Source: Alteromonadaceae bacterium XY-R5
Lineage (GTDB): Bacteria; Pseudomonadota; Gammaproteobacteria; Enterobacterales; Alteromonadaceae
Reading direction: 5' to 3'
DNA length: 64,000 bases
Assembly: GCA_001660395.1 (NCBI GenBank)
Contig: LXWE01000007.1
Span: 109,143-173,142, forward strand
The notes beneath the pieces were generated by a model. That model saw nothing but the letters and a program-made list of their open reading frames with translations. It was not told where the DNA came from and made no database searches. How positions within the stretch are numbered: position 1 is the stretch's first letter; each line of letters starts with the position of its first letter. A program made the position numbers and the translations under genes. Positions 50,386 through 59,640 of the stretch are shown one piece after another.

Positions 50386-51378
50386 ATGGCTACCGCAGAG
50401 CAAATAAAGGCACTATTAAGAAGTCACGTCGAGAGAGACGATAGCCGATTCTATTCGGTTGCGCTCCAATTAGCCGCTAAAGAAGCTCGACAAGGTCATG
50501 TGAAATTGGCTGACGATATTAAAAAAATTGTTGAAAAGTCTCAATCCTCATATATTCGTTCAGTTCCAAACGAGCCAGTCCCTCTGAAGCGAGTTAATAC
50601 TGGTGATCTACAAGGGTTACTAGAATATCGACCACATTCTGTAAGATTAAATGAGTTAGTGCTTCCCAATGATATTGTTTCACGATTTGAAAAAATCATT
50701 GTAGAACAACGCCAGAAAGATAAGTTGAGTAAGTTTGGGTTAACAGCTAGCAGAAAGCTAATGTTTGTGGGTCCTCCGGGAACCGGTAAAACTATGTCGG
50801 CTTCAATGCTGGCTACCGAATTAAAGCTTCCAATTTTTACTATCGTTTTAGATTCGTTGATTACTCGTTTTATGGGTGAAACTGCCACAAAGTTGAGAGC
50901 TATCTTCAATCATATAAGTCAAACTAGAGCCGTGTACTTATTCGATGAGTTTGATGCAATAGGTACGCAAAGAAATGCATCTAATGATGTTGGAGAAATA
51001 CGAAGAGTACTGAACTCATTCCTGATGTTTGTAGAGCAAGATTCGTCCGATAGTATAATAATCGCAGCGACAAACCACCCTGAACTTTTGGACAAAGCAC
51101 TGCATCGTAGATTCGATCACTTCATTAATTTCTCAAAGCCAGGCTCGCTACAAATTGAGAAGTTAATTGCTCAAAGTTTAAGTTTATTTGATTTAGAAAA
51201 TTTGACGTTGTCAAAAATAGCGGAAATTGCATCTGGGTTAAGTTCTGCTGAAGTAACAAGGGCTTGTGATGATGCGGCGAAAGAAGCAGTATTACATAAT
51301 GATGCAGTCTTAACACAAGAAATATTATCCGAAGCATTTGAAAGAAGAAAAACAGGGAAAGCGCTGTTTACATCATAG
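50386..51378 (+). CDS. ietA: AAA+ ATPase, IetA-like, of a two-gene defence system
   Basis: A 330-residue AAA+ ATPase. Walker A GPPGTGKT (129-136), Walker B YLFDEFDAIG (about 183-192), sensor 1 IIIAATNHPELLD and the arginine-finger HRRFDHFI are intact. The N-terminal 110 residues may bind the partner. It is followed after 9 bp by a subtilisin-like protease gene. The pairing of a small AAA ATPase with a cytoplasmic S8 protease is the IetAS system: first described in Agrobacterium as a plasmid stability/incompatibility pair and later listed among anti-phage systems. Confidence 0.85.
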   Translation: MATAEQIKALLRSHVERDDSRFYSVALQLAAKEARQGHVKLADDIKKIVEKSQSSYIRSVPNEPVPLKRVNTGDLQGLLEYRPHSVRLNELVLPNDIVSRFEKIIVEQRQKDKLSKFGLTASRKLMFVGPPGTGKTMSASMLATELKLPIFTIVLDSLITRFMGETATKLRAIFNHISQTRAVYLFDEFDAIGTQRNASNDVGEIRRVLNSFLMFVEQDSSDSIIIAATNHPELLDKALHRRFDHFINFSKPGSLQIEKLIAQSLSLFDLENLTLSKIAEIASGLSSAEVTRACDDAAKEAVLHNDAVLTQEILSEAFERRKTGKALFTS

Positions 51379-51387
51379 GAGTAATTG

Positions 51388-53913
51388 ATGACAGAAAGGA
51401 AGCGTCATATTAAGTTGGAAGGTTTTTATTCTAATGAAAATTATCAATCTAAAAATAGCCTTAGACCTGCACCTGTACCGCTTAGAAACAGACAGCAACA
51501 AGCTAATACGCTAATTGACGAATACAGAAGAGTAATTCAGCAACACGAAGCTAGTGTTGCGACTCGACCTGCGCCAATAACAGATGAACTAGGTATTTAT
51601 GTCGAACTGATAGGCTTCGAAAACATTCCTCTGCCATTTGATAATATTGATAATCGTGACTTTCACTTGTGTAAATTAACCACGTTCAATGGTGTTGAGC
51701 GTGCAATAGTATTTATACCAGAAAGTCGAAGGAATACCTTCCAGCGCAAAATAAACGAATACTTAGATGACAGCAAAGTTAAGTTCAACAAAAAACTCAA
51801 TGCAGACGCGCCGAAAAACCATAATTTTATTGATAGCATTCGCAGTGTAAAACTGGCCAATTTACGCTCTTTTTGGACAGATAACCCAGACGCTTATCCA
51901 GAAGATAGAGAGCAACAAATATGGTGGGAGCTTTGGCTGAAAACAGTTAACGAGCAGCAAGCTGAGGCGATTAAAAATGGTTTGGTTGAACGATTAGGAG
52001 TCCGGTTTTCGGATACGTCACAAGCTTTTTTTGACACCTCTGTTTTCCTTGTGTACGCAACAATTGAGCAATTAGAAAATGCAATTGATCTAATTTCAAA
52101 CCTAAAAGAGTTACGCAAGGCAAAAGAAGTGCCGAACCCAATTATTGATAGTGATCCAAAAGAACAATTGGAATGGGCTAACGATATTATTGGTCGAGTT
52201 TCGATTTCACCAGAAATTTCAACATCCGTGCTGATTTTGGATTCAGGTGTTAATTACGATAACCCTCTTTTACGGCCTTATTGTAACAGCGATTTTGCCG
52301 AAACATGGAAACCAGAATGGGCAAAATATGATTTGTACGTTGCGGGAATGCCTTTTCAACCGCATGGTTCATTACAGGCTGGTATTGCTGCGTATGGAGA
52401 CCTGCTAGAAGTTGCGTTGTCCGTCGAGCCGATTGAAAGTTCGTTTGTAATTGAATCAGCCAGAATATTACCACCGAGAGGGTCTAATGACCCAAGCCTA
52501 TACGGTGATATTACTCTGGGTACTTTATCTAAGTTGGAAATTCAAAGGCCACATTTCAACCGAGTATATTCTTTAGCAATCACAACTGAACCCGAATATT
52601 TAGGTGGTCAGCCTTCTTCATGGTCGGCTCAAATAGACGATGCGGCTTTTAATCTTGCTGATGATTTGAGTCGATTATTCGTAATTTCCACTGGTAATAA
52701 CCGCGAAGTAAATGAGCTAGAAGATCACTGGGTACAAGCTGAGTTAAGCCAAATAGAAGACCCCGCTCAATCATGGAATGCTTTGACTGTTGGAGCTTAT
52801 ACCGAGAAGACAACAGTTAACGAATATGGCTTTGAAGGTTGGTCAGCGTTAGCTGAATCTGGCGATTTAAGTCCTGCGGCAAGGACATCTAGAAACTGGG
52901 GGTGGGTAAGGCAAGCCCCATATAAACCTGAAATAGTAGCAGAAGGTGGAAATCGTCTAATTTCGCCAGATGCTACTGAAATAAGTGATGCTGATTGTGT
53001 ATCGCTGCTAACAACGTCTGGGCGTTCAACTATTCAGTTATTTGAGACCAACAAAGATTCTAGTGCTGCGACAGCGCTTGTTTCAAATTATGCTGCTCAG
53101 TTAATGGCTGAATATCCTTCTTTGTGGCCCGAAACTGTTAGAGGACTGTTGGTTCACTCCGCCCGTTGGACCACAAAAATGAATGAAAGGTATGGAGTGT
53201 TATTGGCTGAGCATTCTGCCAAGGTAGCTAAAGAGACTATGTTAAGGGCTGTCGGATATGGGGTTCCTAATCTTGAACGAGCGATACACAGTCTTAATAA
53301 CGAATTTACGATGGTTTCTGAAAATACGATAAGACCATTCACGAAAAAGCCGGGGGCATCACCATCTGATGATCCAAAGCTCAACCAAATGCAACTATAT
53401 CAACTGCCTTGGCCTTCTGACGTGTTGAGGGGGCTTCCTAGTGACTTGGATGTGAAACTTAAAGTAACTTTGTCTTATTTTATTGAGCCAAATCCAAGCA
53501 GAAGGGGCTTTAAAAAGAGGTACAGCTATCAGTCTCATGCATTACGGTTCGAAGTAATAAGGCCGGGACAGAAAGTTGATAACTTTAAAGCGCAAATAAA
53601 CGCGTTAATGGTAGACGACGATTATGATCGTCCAGAGGGAGACAACAGTGGATGGACATTAGGTAGTTCCTTGCGAAAAAGGGGAAGCATCCACTCCGAT
53701 GTTTGGATCGGCTCTGCCCAAGATTTGGCTGAAATGCACACGATTGCGATTTGCCCTGTAGGTGGTTGGTGGAAATATAGGACAGGTATGGACCGCTGGC
53801 AGAATGATGTTCGATATAGTCTATTAATATCGTTGGAAGTACCTGACACTGATTTAGACATATACTCTGAAGTTCAAACAATCATTGAAAATCAGGTTTT
53901 AGTAAATATCTGA
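51388..53913 (+). CDS. ietS: Subtilisin-like S8 serine protease, IetS-like
   Basis: An 841-residue protein with no signal peptide, hence cytoplasmic. The S8 triad is visible: Asp285 in LILDSGVNYD, His326 in PHGSLQAGIAAYG, and Ser559 in DSSAATALVSNYAAQL (in place of GTSxAAP). The first 260 residues and the last 170 are extensions outside the protease fold and may sense infection or bind the ATPase. GGAGTAATTG precedes the ATG. In IetAS the protease is the toxic effector and the ATPase is thought to control it. Confidence 0.85.
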   Translation: MTERKRHIKLEGFYSNENYQSKNSLRPAPVPLRNRQQQANTLIDEYRRVIQQHEASVATRPAPITDELGIYVELIGFENIPLPFDNIDNRDFHLCKLTTFNGVERAIVFIPESRRNTFQRKINEYLDDSKVKFNKKLNADAPKNHNFIDSIRSVKLANLRSFWTDNPDAYPEDREQQIWWELWLKTVNEQQAEAIKNGLVERLGVRFSDTSQAFFDTSVFLVYATIEQLENAIDLISNLKELRKAKEVPNPIIDSDPKEQLEWANDIIGRVSISPEISTSVLILDSGVNYDNPLLRPYCNSDFAETWKPEWAKYDLYVAGMPFQPHGSLQAGIAAYGDLLEVALSVEPIESSFVIESARILPPRGSNDPSLYGDITLGTLSKLEIQRPHFNRVYSLAITTEPEYLGGQPSSWSAQIDDAAFNLADDLSRLFVISTGNNREVNELEDHWVQAELSQIEDPAQSWNALTVGAYTEKTTVNEYGFEGWSALAESGDLSPAARTSRNWGWVRQAPYKPEIVAEGGNRLISPDATEISDADCVSLLTTSGRSTIQLFETNKDSSAATALVSNYAAQLMAEYPSLWPETVRGLLVHSARWTTKMNERYGVLLAEHSAKVAKETMLRAVGYGVPNLERAIHSLNNEFTMVSENTIRPFTKKPGASPSDDPKLNQMQLYQLPWPSDVLRGLPSDLDVKLKVTLSYFIEPNPSRRGFKKRYSYQSHALRFEVIRPGQKVDNFKAQINALMVDDDYDRPEGDNSGWTLGSSLRKRGSIHSDVWIGSAQDLAEMHTIAICPVGGWWKYRTGMDRWQNDVRYSLLISLEVPDTDLDIYSEVQTIIENQVLVNI

Positions 53914-54478
53914 TTAACATAAATATTTTTAATTATTGATGGATCGTAAATCCGCTGTATCCATACAAACAATGTGCTTTACGATCCAAAGCGAACTCCA
54001 ACCCTAGTTCGTTTTTGTCCATTAAAAAGCCAGAGCGGCCGTCTGCTTTACGTACGGAGTTGCCTATTAGCGAGCACTGACGGGCATCAATAGACAAACT
54101 ACGGATCTTCGCGTTTCGAGTAAAATAGTAACCGTCACGCTAATTTTTAGAAGCTGGAGTGTGTCGACTAAAGTGGTGGCGATTCAACGTCCATAGCAAA
54201 GTACAATTAGACTTTTACTTCAGCGATAGTCCCCAGGCGGCCGGACGCAAGTTCAAATGCGATTACTCGGATATTAACAGTGCCTAGAAAATCCCCGAAT
54301 CTTTGGGGCAGAGCTTAGTGTTAGTTGAAGGCCAACCGAATACTCAGGTCTCCCTAGTTGAGCTGCCGCCGCAAGCTTAGCCCTTTTGTGACGGCAGACC
54401 GTTGATATGGGATTATGTGACAAGCTGACACGGAGTATTTGTTGTTGCGCAAATGCTCCCGCTCAGCAGCTTATTTGC
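53914..54478. other. Intergenic region after the IetAS pair
   Basis: No gene seen. It contains a 10-bp stem GGATCGTAAA / TTTACGATCC (53941-53987) just after the protease stop, the dispersed repeat copy at 54043-54097, and otherwise unremarkable sequence. Confidence 0.5.
54043..54097 (+). repeat. Dispersed 55-bp repeat, copy 1
   Basis: CTGCTTTACGTACGG ... CACTGACGGGCATCAATAG ACAA. Nearly identical copies lie at 59481-59535 and 61532-61586, all in the same orientation and always between genes. Confidence 0.8.
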
Positions 54479-54766
54479 TTAACTTGCTTTTGAAGGTAAC
54501 TCGGCAATGAGCCAGCCGATCACGGTTAATGCTCCCGCATACATTAAAATCCCCGCATAGTTGTTCATCAGCGCCAATGGTATAAATGGCAGCAATAAGC
54601 TTAATGCCAGGCCCTTTCGAATTGCGGATGACAGGGTTAGTCTGGTGCTGCTTTTGGGCGCAAATTTTCTGGCGGCTTGCTGACGTCTCGGGTCTGTGTT
54701 CATCAGAATTAGCAGAATCATGCCCGCAAACAGAATAAAGGGCAGGGTCATAATTAGGTGGTTCAC
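54479..54766 (-). CDS. Small DUF3325-like membrane protein of an iron-uptake operon
   Basis: A 95-residue protein with three hydrophobic helices (about 5-22, 52-68, 70-90). The last gene of the unit PepSY protein/DUF3325-like, with its ATG overlapping the PepSY stop. DUF3325 and DUF3649 proteins typically accompany PepSY transmembrane proteins and siderophore receptors. Role unknown, inner membrane. Confidence 0.65.
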   Translation of the reverse strand: MNHLIMTLPFILFAGMILLILMNTDPRRQQAARKFAPKSSTRLTLSSAIRKGLALSLLLPFIPLALMNNYAGILMYAGALTVIGWLIAELPSKAS

Positions 54767-56385
54767 TTAGCAATCTCCCTGGTAGACACTGGCATCGCCG
54801 GTTGTTGTGTAGATTGTGTCTGTCGGAATTTCTCCCCTTTGAAAACACAATAGAAGCACCAGGTCGCCATGGCTATTAAGGATAAATCGACAAACATCAA
54901 AGCGTGCATATTGTGTTGAATGGCATAGATGGGGCCAACGTCGGAATGGCTGAAACGGAAAATGGGCAGTGCGAGGCAAAATACTCCATTGGCACTGAGC
55001 AGAAGTTGTTTCAGGGTTAGCACATTTCTAATCGACACCGATAACAGGCTAATCAGGGCAGCAGCAATAATAAACGCCATTGGTGTCCAGTAACTCTGAT
55101 TCGCACCTGCCGCTCCGCTAATGAAAAAGCCCACCGCACTGCTCAATGAGCATAGGGGTAAGCCAAAAAATCCCCACACATTAAAACGGCTGAACCAGCG
55201 CCAGGATGACTCATGCTTTTCGTTTCTATATGCATATAGTTGTAAACCTGTGACTGTGACATAACAGGCTGCCACGCCCAGGCTAATCCAGATAATTTTT
55301 GAGAACAGGCCTGCGAAAGTGCCAAAATGGATTGGATAAATCAGCGATAAAATGGCGCTCCCCGCAGAGGGTACTGTGCCTACCAGAGGCTTGTACTCAA
55401 CGAAGTCGCCATTACTGGCGTTATACACCAGCTGCTCGTAACCCACGTTACCTTTATCTGGCATGAAAAATACCAGTAAGCTCGCCGATTCTGTTCCCCA
55501 GTGAGACAGTGTAATAAAGCTGGGCACTGATGACTGACGCTCGACTGAATCTGCAATCATCATATCCAGATTGACGGATTCCTGCGGGGCTTTACTTTGG
55601 TTTTCTGCTTCACCCACCAGTGTATGCATCATGGCCTCCTGGTCGCCGCCAAAGGCGACTACGGCCATTGCCGGCAGGCCAAATGCGGTGGCAAAACTGA
55701 AAAAGCTGCCGGTAAAGGCCAGTAAAATGGCAAATGGAATACTCCAGGTGCCTGCAACTGTGTGTGAATCACGTTTCAGCGCCTGACCATCCCGTTGTTT
55801 TCGAATGGTAAATATATCGGTAAATAAATGACGGTGCATCATAAACCCAGACACCGCCGCAATCAGCATCGCCAGCCCCAGGATCCCTGTCAGGATCAGG
55901 CCCCAGGGCGCGGGAATATGCAATTCGGTATGGATGGCGACCAGAAAGCGACTGAGGGCGTTGGCGTCATCTTCGGCATAAATATCAGAACCAAACCCTT
56001 CTTTTTGCTGGGCAATTTCGCCATCAGGTGTGACTAAATACTGGATCCCATAATCGTCCATCGCACCCGATGGGTTTTGCCTGTGGGTGTGGAAGAAGTA
56101 TACCAACTGCTGACGGTGACTTTCGTACACCGTAATTTCATCCAGATATTCTGCTGGCGTGCGTTTGGCCAGATGTTTTATCGTGGCATCCATGTTGCTG
56201 CTCAGCATCAGTTGCTGATGGGCATTGCTGTTCGACCATTCACCGATTTCATCTGATACAACGGCGACACTGCCGGTAAAAATCACGGCAAAAAGTAGCA
56301 TCCCCAGCACGATCCCTGACCAGGAATGCAGGCTAAGCAGCGCCTTTGATTTTGAACGTGTGTTGAGAGTTTTGTCAGTCATCAC
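54763..56385 (-). CDS. PepSY-associated transmembrane protein (putative periplasmic ferric reductase)
   Basis: A 540-residue inner-membrane protein of the PepSY_TM family. LHSWSGIVLGMLLFAVIFTGSVAVVSDEIGEW (about 19-50) is the diagnostic first helix with its His. Further helix pairs with conserved His residues appear near 150-185, 208-240, 350-385 and 405-530. Such proteins reduce ferric siderophores in the periplasm using haem. It lies between the DUF3649-like and DUF3325-like genes, beside the TonB-dependent receptor gene. Confidence 0.85.
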   Translation of the reverse strand: MMTDKTLNTRSKSKALLSLHSWSGIVLGMLLFAVIFTGSVAVVSDEIGEWSNSNAHQQLMLSSNMDATIKHLAKRTPAEYLDEITVYESHRQQLVYFFHTHRQNPSGAMDDYGIQYLVTPDGEIAQQKEGFGSDIYAEDDANALSRFLVAIHTELHIPAPWGLILTGILGLAMLIAAVSGFMMHRHLFTDIFTIRKQRDGQALKRDSHTVAGTWSIPFAILLAFTGSFFSFATAFGLPAMAVVAFGGDQEAMMHTLVGEAENQSKAPQESVNLDMMIADSVERQSSVPSFITLSHWGTESASLLVFFMPDKGNVGYEQLVYNASNGDFVEYKPLVGTVPSAGSAILSLIYPIHFGTFAGLFSKIIWISLGVAACYVTVTGLQLYAYRNEKHESSWRWFSRFNVWGFFGLPLCSLSSAVGFFISGAAGANQSYWTPMAFIIAAALISLLSVSIRNVLTLKQLLLSANGVFCLALPIFRFSHSDVGPIYAIQHNMHALMFVDLSLIAMATWCFYCVFKGEKFRQTQSTQQPAMPVSTREIAK

Positions 56386-56386
56386 A

Positions 56387-56671
56387 TTACCCTAAAAATT
56401 GATATGCAAGAATGGCACTGTTGATTGCCACAAGTGTCAGCAGCAGCCACCAGGCACGTTGCATAACCGGAGTCAGATAGGTGTAGAAAAAAAGGACAGA
56501 CCAAATTAGCGGGAACATAATAAGTGGCATCATGATGTTATTTACATTGCCAATCCCTGCAGGAAACCAAACGGCCATCGCCAGCATGATTTCAAGGGAT
56601 ACCAGCAGAGTCGATGGTCCGCTCAACCAAAACCGCTGGTTTTTAAGAAACAGTAACGTGGCTGTTGTCAT
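56387..56671 (-). CDS. Small DUF3649-like membrane protein
   Basis: A 94-residue protein from the ATG at 56671, chosen because GCAAAGGAAATTTGCT precedes it. Three hydrophobic helices. One base separates its stop from the PepSY start. It is the first gene of the unit and has a Fur-like box about 130 bp upstream. Confidence 0.65.
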   Translation of the reverse strand: MTTATLLFLKNQRFWLSGPSTLLVSLEIMLAMAVWFPAGIGNVNNIMMPLIMFPLIWSVLFFYTYLTPVMQRAWWLLLTLVAINSAILAYQFLG

Positions 56672-56802
56672 AGCAAATTTCCTTTGCGGGCTATCTAAAA
56701 ACACCATCGTCCAAGTGCGGCGAAGTGGGTAACTCAGATGACGTATCACCCAGATAGCGGCGTTATTATTTACCTAAGCTTACTAGATAAACTAATTTGT
56801 AA

Positions 56803-56822
56803 AAATGAGAATTGTTATTGTT
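56803..56822. promoter_or_regulatory. Fur-like box upstream of the PepSY operon
   Basis: AATGAGAATTGTTATTGTTT resembles the GATAATGATAATCATTATC consensus (reverse AAACAATAACAATTCTCATT). It lies between the receptor gene and the PepSY operon it would control. Confidence 0.6.
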
Positions 56823-56877
56823 TTAGTGCCTGTACGGATGAAAACGATGTGAACTAAACAGGTGACTCTGGTAAAAG

Positions 56878-56908
56878 ATAGCCCGTTAAAATGTCCGGGC
56901 TATTTTTT
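56878..56908. terminator. Hairpin terminator after the siderophore receptor gene
   Basis: Stem ATAGCCCG / CGGGCTAT with a 10-base loop, T-run TTTTTT on the plus side and CTTTT on the minus side. It would end the minus-strand receptor transcript from 56967. Confidence 0.7.
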
Positions 56909-56966
56909 GTCTTTATCCAGGGGCCATTAACTATGTTTGGCAGCGCCTGTACCTTTGTCTGGTAGA

Positions 56967-59102
56967 TTAATAATCCCAGCGTAAGGTCAGGCTGTAGTTA
57001 GTCGGCGAGCCATAAAAGGCTTGTTCTGTTCGCACTGAACTCAGATATTTCTCATCTGTGATGTTATCCAAATTGAGGCTCAGAGAGACTTTATCAGTAA
57101 AGCTGTACTGGATGTAACCACCAAATATGCCGTAGCTATCTTGAGTAATACGGCCATAAGCCGAGGTAAAGTAGGTTTCACTTTGCCAGCGTACGGAAAC
57201 CCCTGCGCTCAGCTTTTCTTCCCATTTGGGGGAATAATCAGCCAGTAATTTCAGGGTTCTGCGCGGAATAAAGGTACGCGCCTCATCGCCATTTTCATCA
57301 TCCATGGTTAACGCGGTAAAGCCACCTTGCAGCGTCCACTCATCCGATAGAGGACCAGAAACTTCTACTTCAAAACCATTGGAGTCAACGGTAACCCCTT
57401 TATAAATTGCGTAATTGAAGTCATCTGAATAGTCATCGTCATCAACGCCGTCACCATCACCATATTCGATAAACTCATACAGGTTTTCCTGTTCGGTTCT
57501 GAATACGGCGAACGTGATTAGCAAGGCATTGTCCAGGCGCTTTTTCACGCCCATTTCAAAACTTCTGCCTTCGGCTGAGCCCAGTGGTTTCAGGTCTTCA
57601 TTCAGGTAGTACTGAGGCTGATAGATATCGCTGTAGCTGCCGTATACATTTAAATCTTCAGACACTTCCCAGGTAAAGCCTAAATAGGGGCTGGTACCAT
57701 CTTCAGAGGTGGACGTTGATGCTCCCCAGGATTCACCCTCGTTTTCGTAATCGACAAAACTGGCACCTAGTACCAGATCGAAGTTACTGGTAACCGCGAG
57801 TTGGATGGCTCCATAAAAACGGTTGAGAGTGACATCGGTATAACCTGCTTCATAAGGTGCGGCCCAGTCAGGTCTGGCTACTTCGGTTCCTGTCCAGCCA
57901 GGCAAAGCAGGCATGGAATCAAACCCGCTAAGTGCTCCATAGTCCAGATCACTGGTATCTGCATTAGCCAGGCTGACACCAAGGTTAAAAGAATGCTCAA
58001 GTCCCCACGCCTGGAAACTACCCTGAAGGTTGTTATCCCAAATCAGTGTTTCATCTTCGGCTGAAAATTTACCCGGGTAACCCAGCATACCTAACCCAGT
58101 TGTCGCATCTAGTCCGGTATTGGAATAGGTATAAAACAGTTCGGATTCATCTTCGTAATTGATGTAATTCAGTTTACTGGTGAAGTTCAGGTTATAGTTG
58201 ATATACCAATTCAACTCCGCGAATGCTGTTTGATTCAGGGTATCCCAATGGGTCCAGTCCATTGCCGTGGTTGTGGAAATAGGGAAATTAACCTGGGTAC
58301 CATCTGAATAGATTAAGGGCACAGCACCCCAGGTAACGCCATTGCTGTTGTTGTCCTGATACGTATAACCAAAGGTCAGGGTAAGGTCTTCAGCTACCTG
58401 ACCATCAATCACCCCGTAAAGTACGGTACGGTTATTGTCATAAAGGTCCAGCCAGCTTTCTTTATCCTGATGAACCAATACTGCGCGGGCTGCCCAGCTT
58501 CCGGATTCAGTTAAGGGAACAGAAACATCGGCTACCGCTCTGACGTTAGACCAGCGTCCCGCGGTCAGGGATACACTTGCTTCTGTTTCATTTTTAGGAC
58601 GTTTTCGGACGTAATTTACAGTGCCAGAAGGATTACCTAAGCCGGTAATCAAACCATTGGAGCCGCGAATAAATTCGACTTTATCGTAAATGGCGGTATC
58701 GAGATCACCGACAAAGATATCGCCAAATGGAATGCCTGAACCATCAATATGCATACTGGTGATATCAAAACCACGCGCATTAAAATAGGTGCGATCCGTT
58801 TCGGACTGGTCAATATTGATGCCGGTAACATGTTTGAACAGGCTATTGATATCACTTAAGTTGTAATTAGAAATGGTGTCGCCTTCGATAATTGAAAGAG
58901 ACTGGGGCGTATCGTAACTGTCTAACCCTAATCCGGTCGCGCCTGAACTTACGCGCTGAATACGGCTTTCAACAATTCGAATCACTTCAATGCTTTTATC
59001 TTCAGCGTTGGCTGCAGTGACACCGTTAGATTCATCGGTCTGGGCATGTCCGTAGAGGGCTAACACAATAGGGGATAAGGCAAATATCTGCTTAAGTGAC
59101 AT
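56967..59102 (-). CDS. TonB-dependent ferric-siderophore receptor
   Basis: A 711-residue outer-membrane receptor. A signal peptide (about 1-20, ending GHAQ) is followed by the plug domain: SYDTPQSLSIIEGDTISNYN, then FKHVTGINIDQSETDRTYFNARGFDI and VEFIRGSNGLITGLGNPSGTVNYVRKRP. The 22-strand barrel then runs to a terminal aromatic (SLTLRWDY). The plug sequence resembles FhuE/FpvA-type receptors for hydroxamate or mixed siderophores, without the extra signalling domain. Fur-like box just upstream; PepSY reductase operon downstream. The exact siderophore cannot be told. Confidence 0.92.
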   Translation of the reverse strand: MSLKQIFALSPIVLALYGHAQTDESNGVTAANAEDKSIEVIRIVESRIQRVSSGATGLGLDSYDTPQSLSIIEGDTISNYNLSDINSLFKHVTGINIDQSETDRTYFNARGFDITSMHIDGSGIPFGDIFVGDLDTAIYDKVEFIRGSNGLITGLGNPSGTVNYVRKRPKNETEASVSLTAGRWSNVRAVADVSVPLTESGSWAARAVLVHQDKESWLDLYDNNRTVLYGVIDGQVAEDLTLTFGYTYQDNNSNGVTWGAVPLIYSDGTQVNFPISTTTAMDWTHWDTLNQTAFAELNWYINYNLNFTSKLNYINYEDESELFYTYSNTGLDATTGLGMLGYPGKFSAEDETLIWDNNLQGSFQAWGLEHSFNLGVSLANADTSDLDYGALSGFDSMPALPGWTGTEVARPDWAAPYEAGYTDVTLNRFYGAIQLAVTSNFDLVLGASFVDYENEGESWGASTSTSEDGTSPYLGFTWEVSEDLNVYGSYSDIYQPQYYLNEDLKPLGSAEGRSFEMGVKKRLDNALLITFAVFRTEQENLYEFIEYGDGDGVDDDDYSDDFNYAIYKGVTVDSNGFEVEVSGPLSDEWTLQGGFTALTMDDENGDEARTFIPRRTLKLLADYSPKWEEKLSAGVSVRWQSETYFTSAYGRITQDSYGIFGGYIQYSFTDKVSLSLNLDNITDEKYLSSVRTEQAFYGSPTNYSLTLRWDY

Positions 59103-59172
59103 AGTATTCTCTAATTTGAGTTGGGTGCGGCTTTTATTCCTCCTATGGTATAAATATTAAACCGTGAGTTCA

Positions 59173-59194
59173 AATGGTAATTATTATCATTAAC
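59173..59194. promoter_or_regulatory. Fur box upstream of the receptor gene
   Basis: AATGGTAATTATTATCATTA (reverse TAATGATAATAATTACCATT) fits the Fur consensus well. It is 71-92 bp before the receptor start codon. Confidence 0.75.
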
Positions 59195-59395
59195 TTTAAT
59201 TTGCTTTCAGTTTTGGTTTTATAGTGCATGGAAAATACCCAGAACTTGGGTTTTGCTCAGTATTAGATCATGTCGAACCTAATACTCAGATGGACTTGGT
59301 TGAGCTAGCAACGCAGTTGTAATAATTGGCGTCCCTGATTATGAACATCCCGCTAAATGGTGGGCGGGATGATTATTACTGTCATCATCCGCTAT

Positions 59396-59445
59396 GAGCG
59401 ATTAGTCCTCATCCATATGCACCATAATTGGTGACCGCAATTTAT
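59396..59445. repeat. Dispersed 50-bp repeat, copy 1
   Basis: GAGCGATTAGTCC ... TGACCGCAATTTAT, 47 of 50 bases identical to 63951-64000 at the end of the window, same orientation. Confidence 0.8.
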
Positions 59446-59480
59446 GTAATGGCGACTTTTGGGGCTCTAATTCTGAGGGA

Positions 59481-59535
59481 CCGCTTTACGTACGGAGCTG
59501 CCTATCAGCTAGCACTGACGGGCATCAATAGACAA
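59481..59535 (+). repeat. Dispersed 55-bp repeat, copy 2
   Basis: CCGCTTTACGTACGG ... ACGGGCATCAATAGACAA, matching 54043-54097 and 61532-61586. It is 35 bp downstream of the 50-bp repeat at 59396. Confidence 0.8.
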
Positions 59536-59640
59536 GCAGCGGACAGCCTCCACTAATCTCGACGCTTTTTCTAATGGAAAACTGAGCTTATCTATAAGGA
59601 TGTAAATGACCGCTCCCTAAGAGCGGTTTAACTTCCAAGT

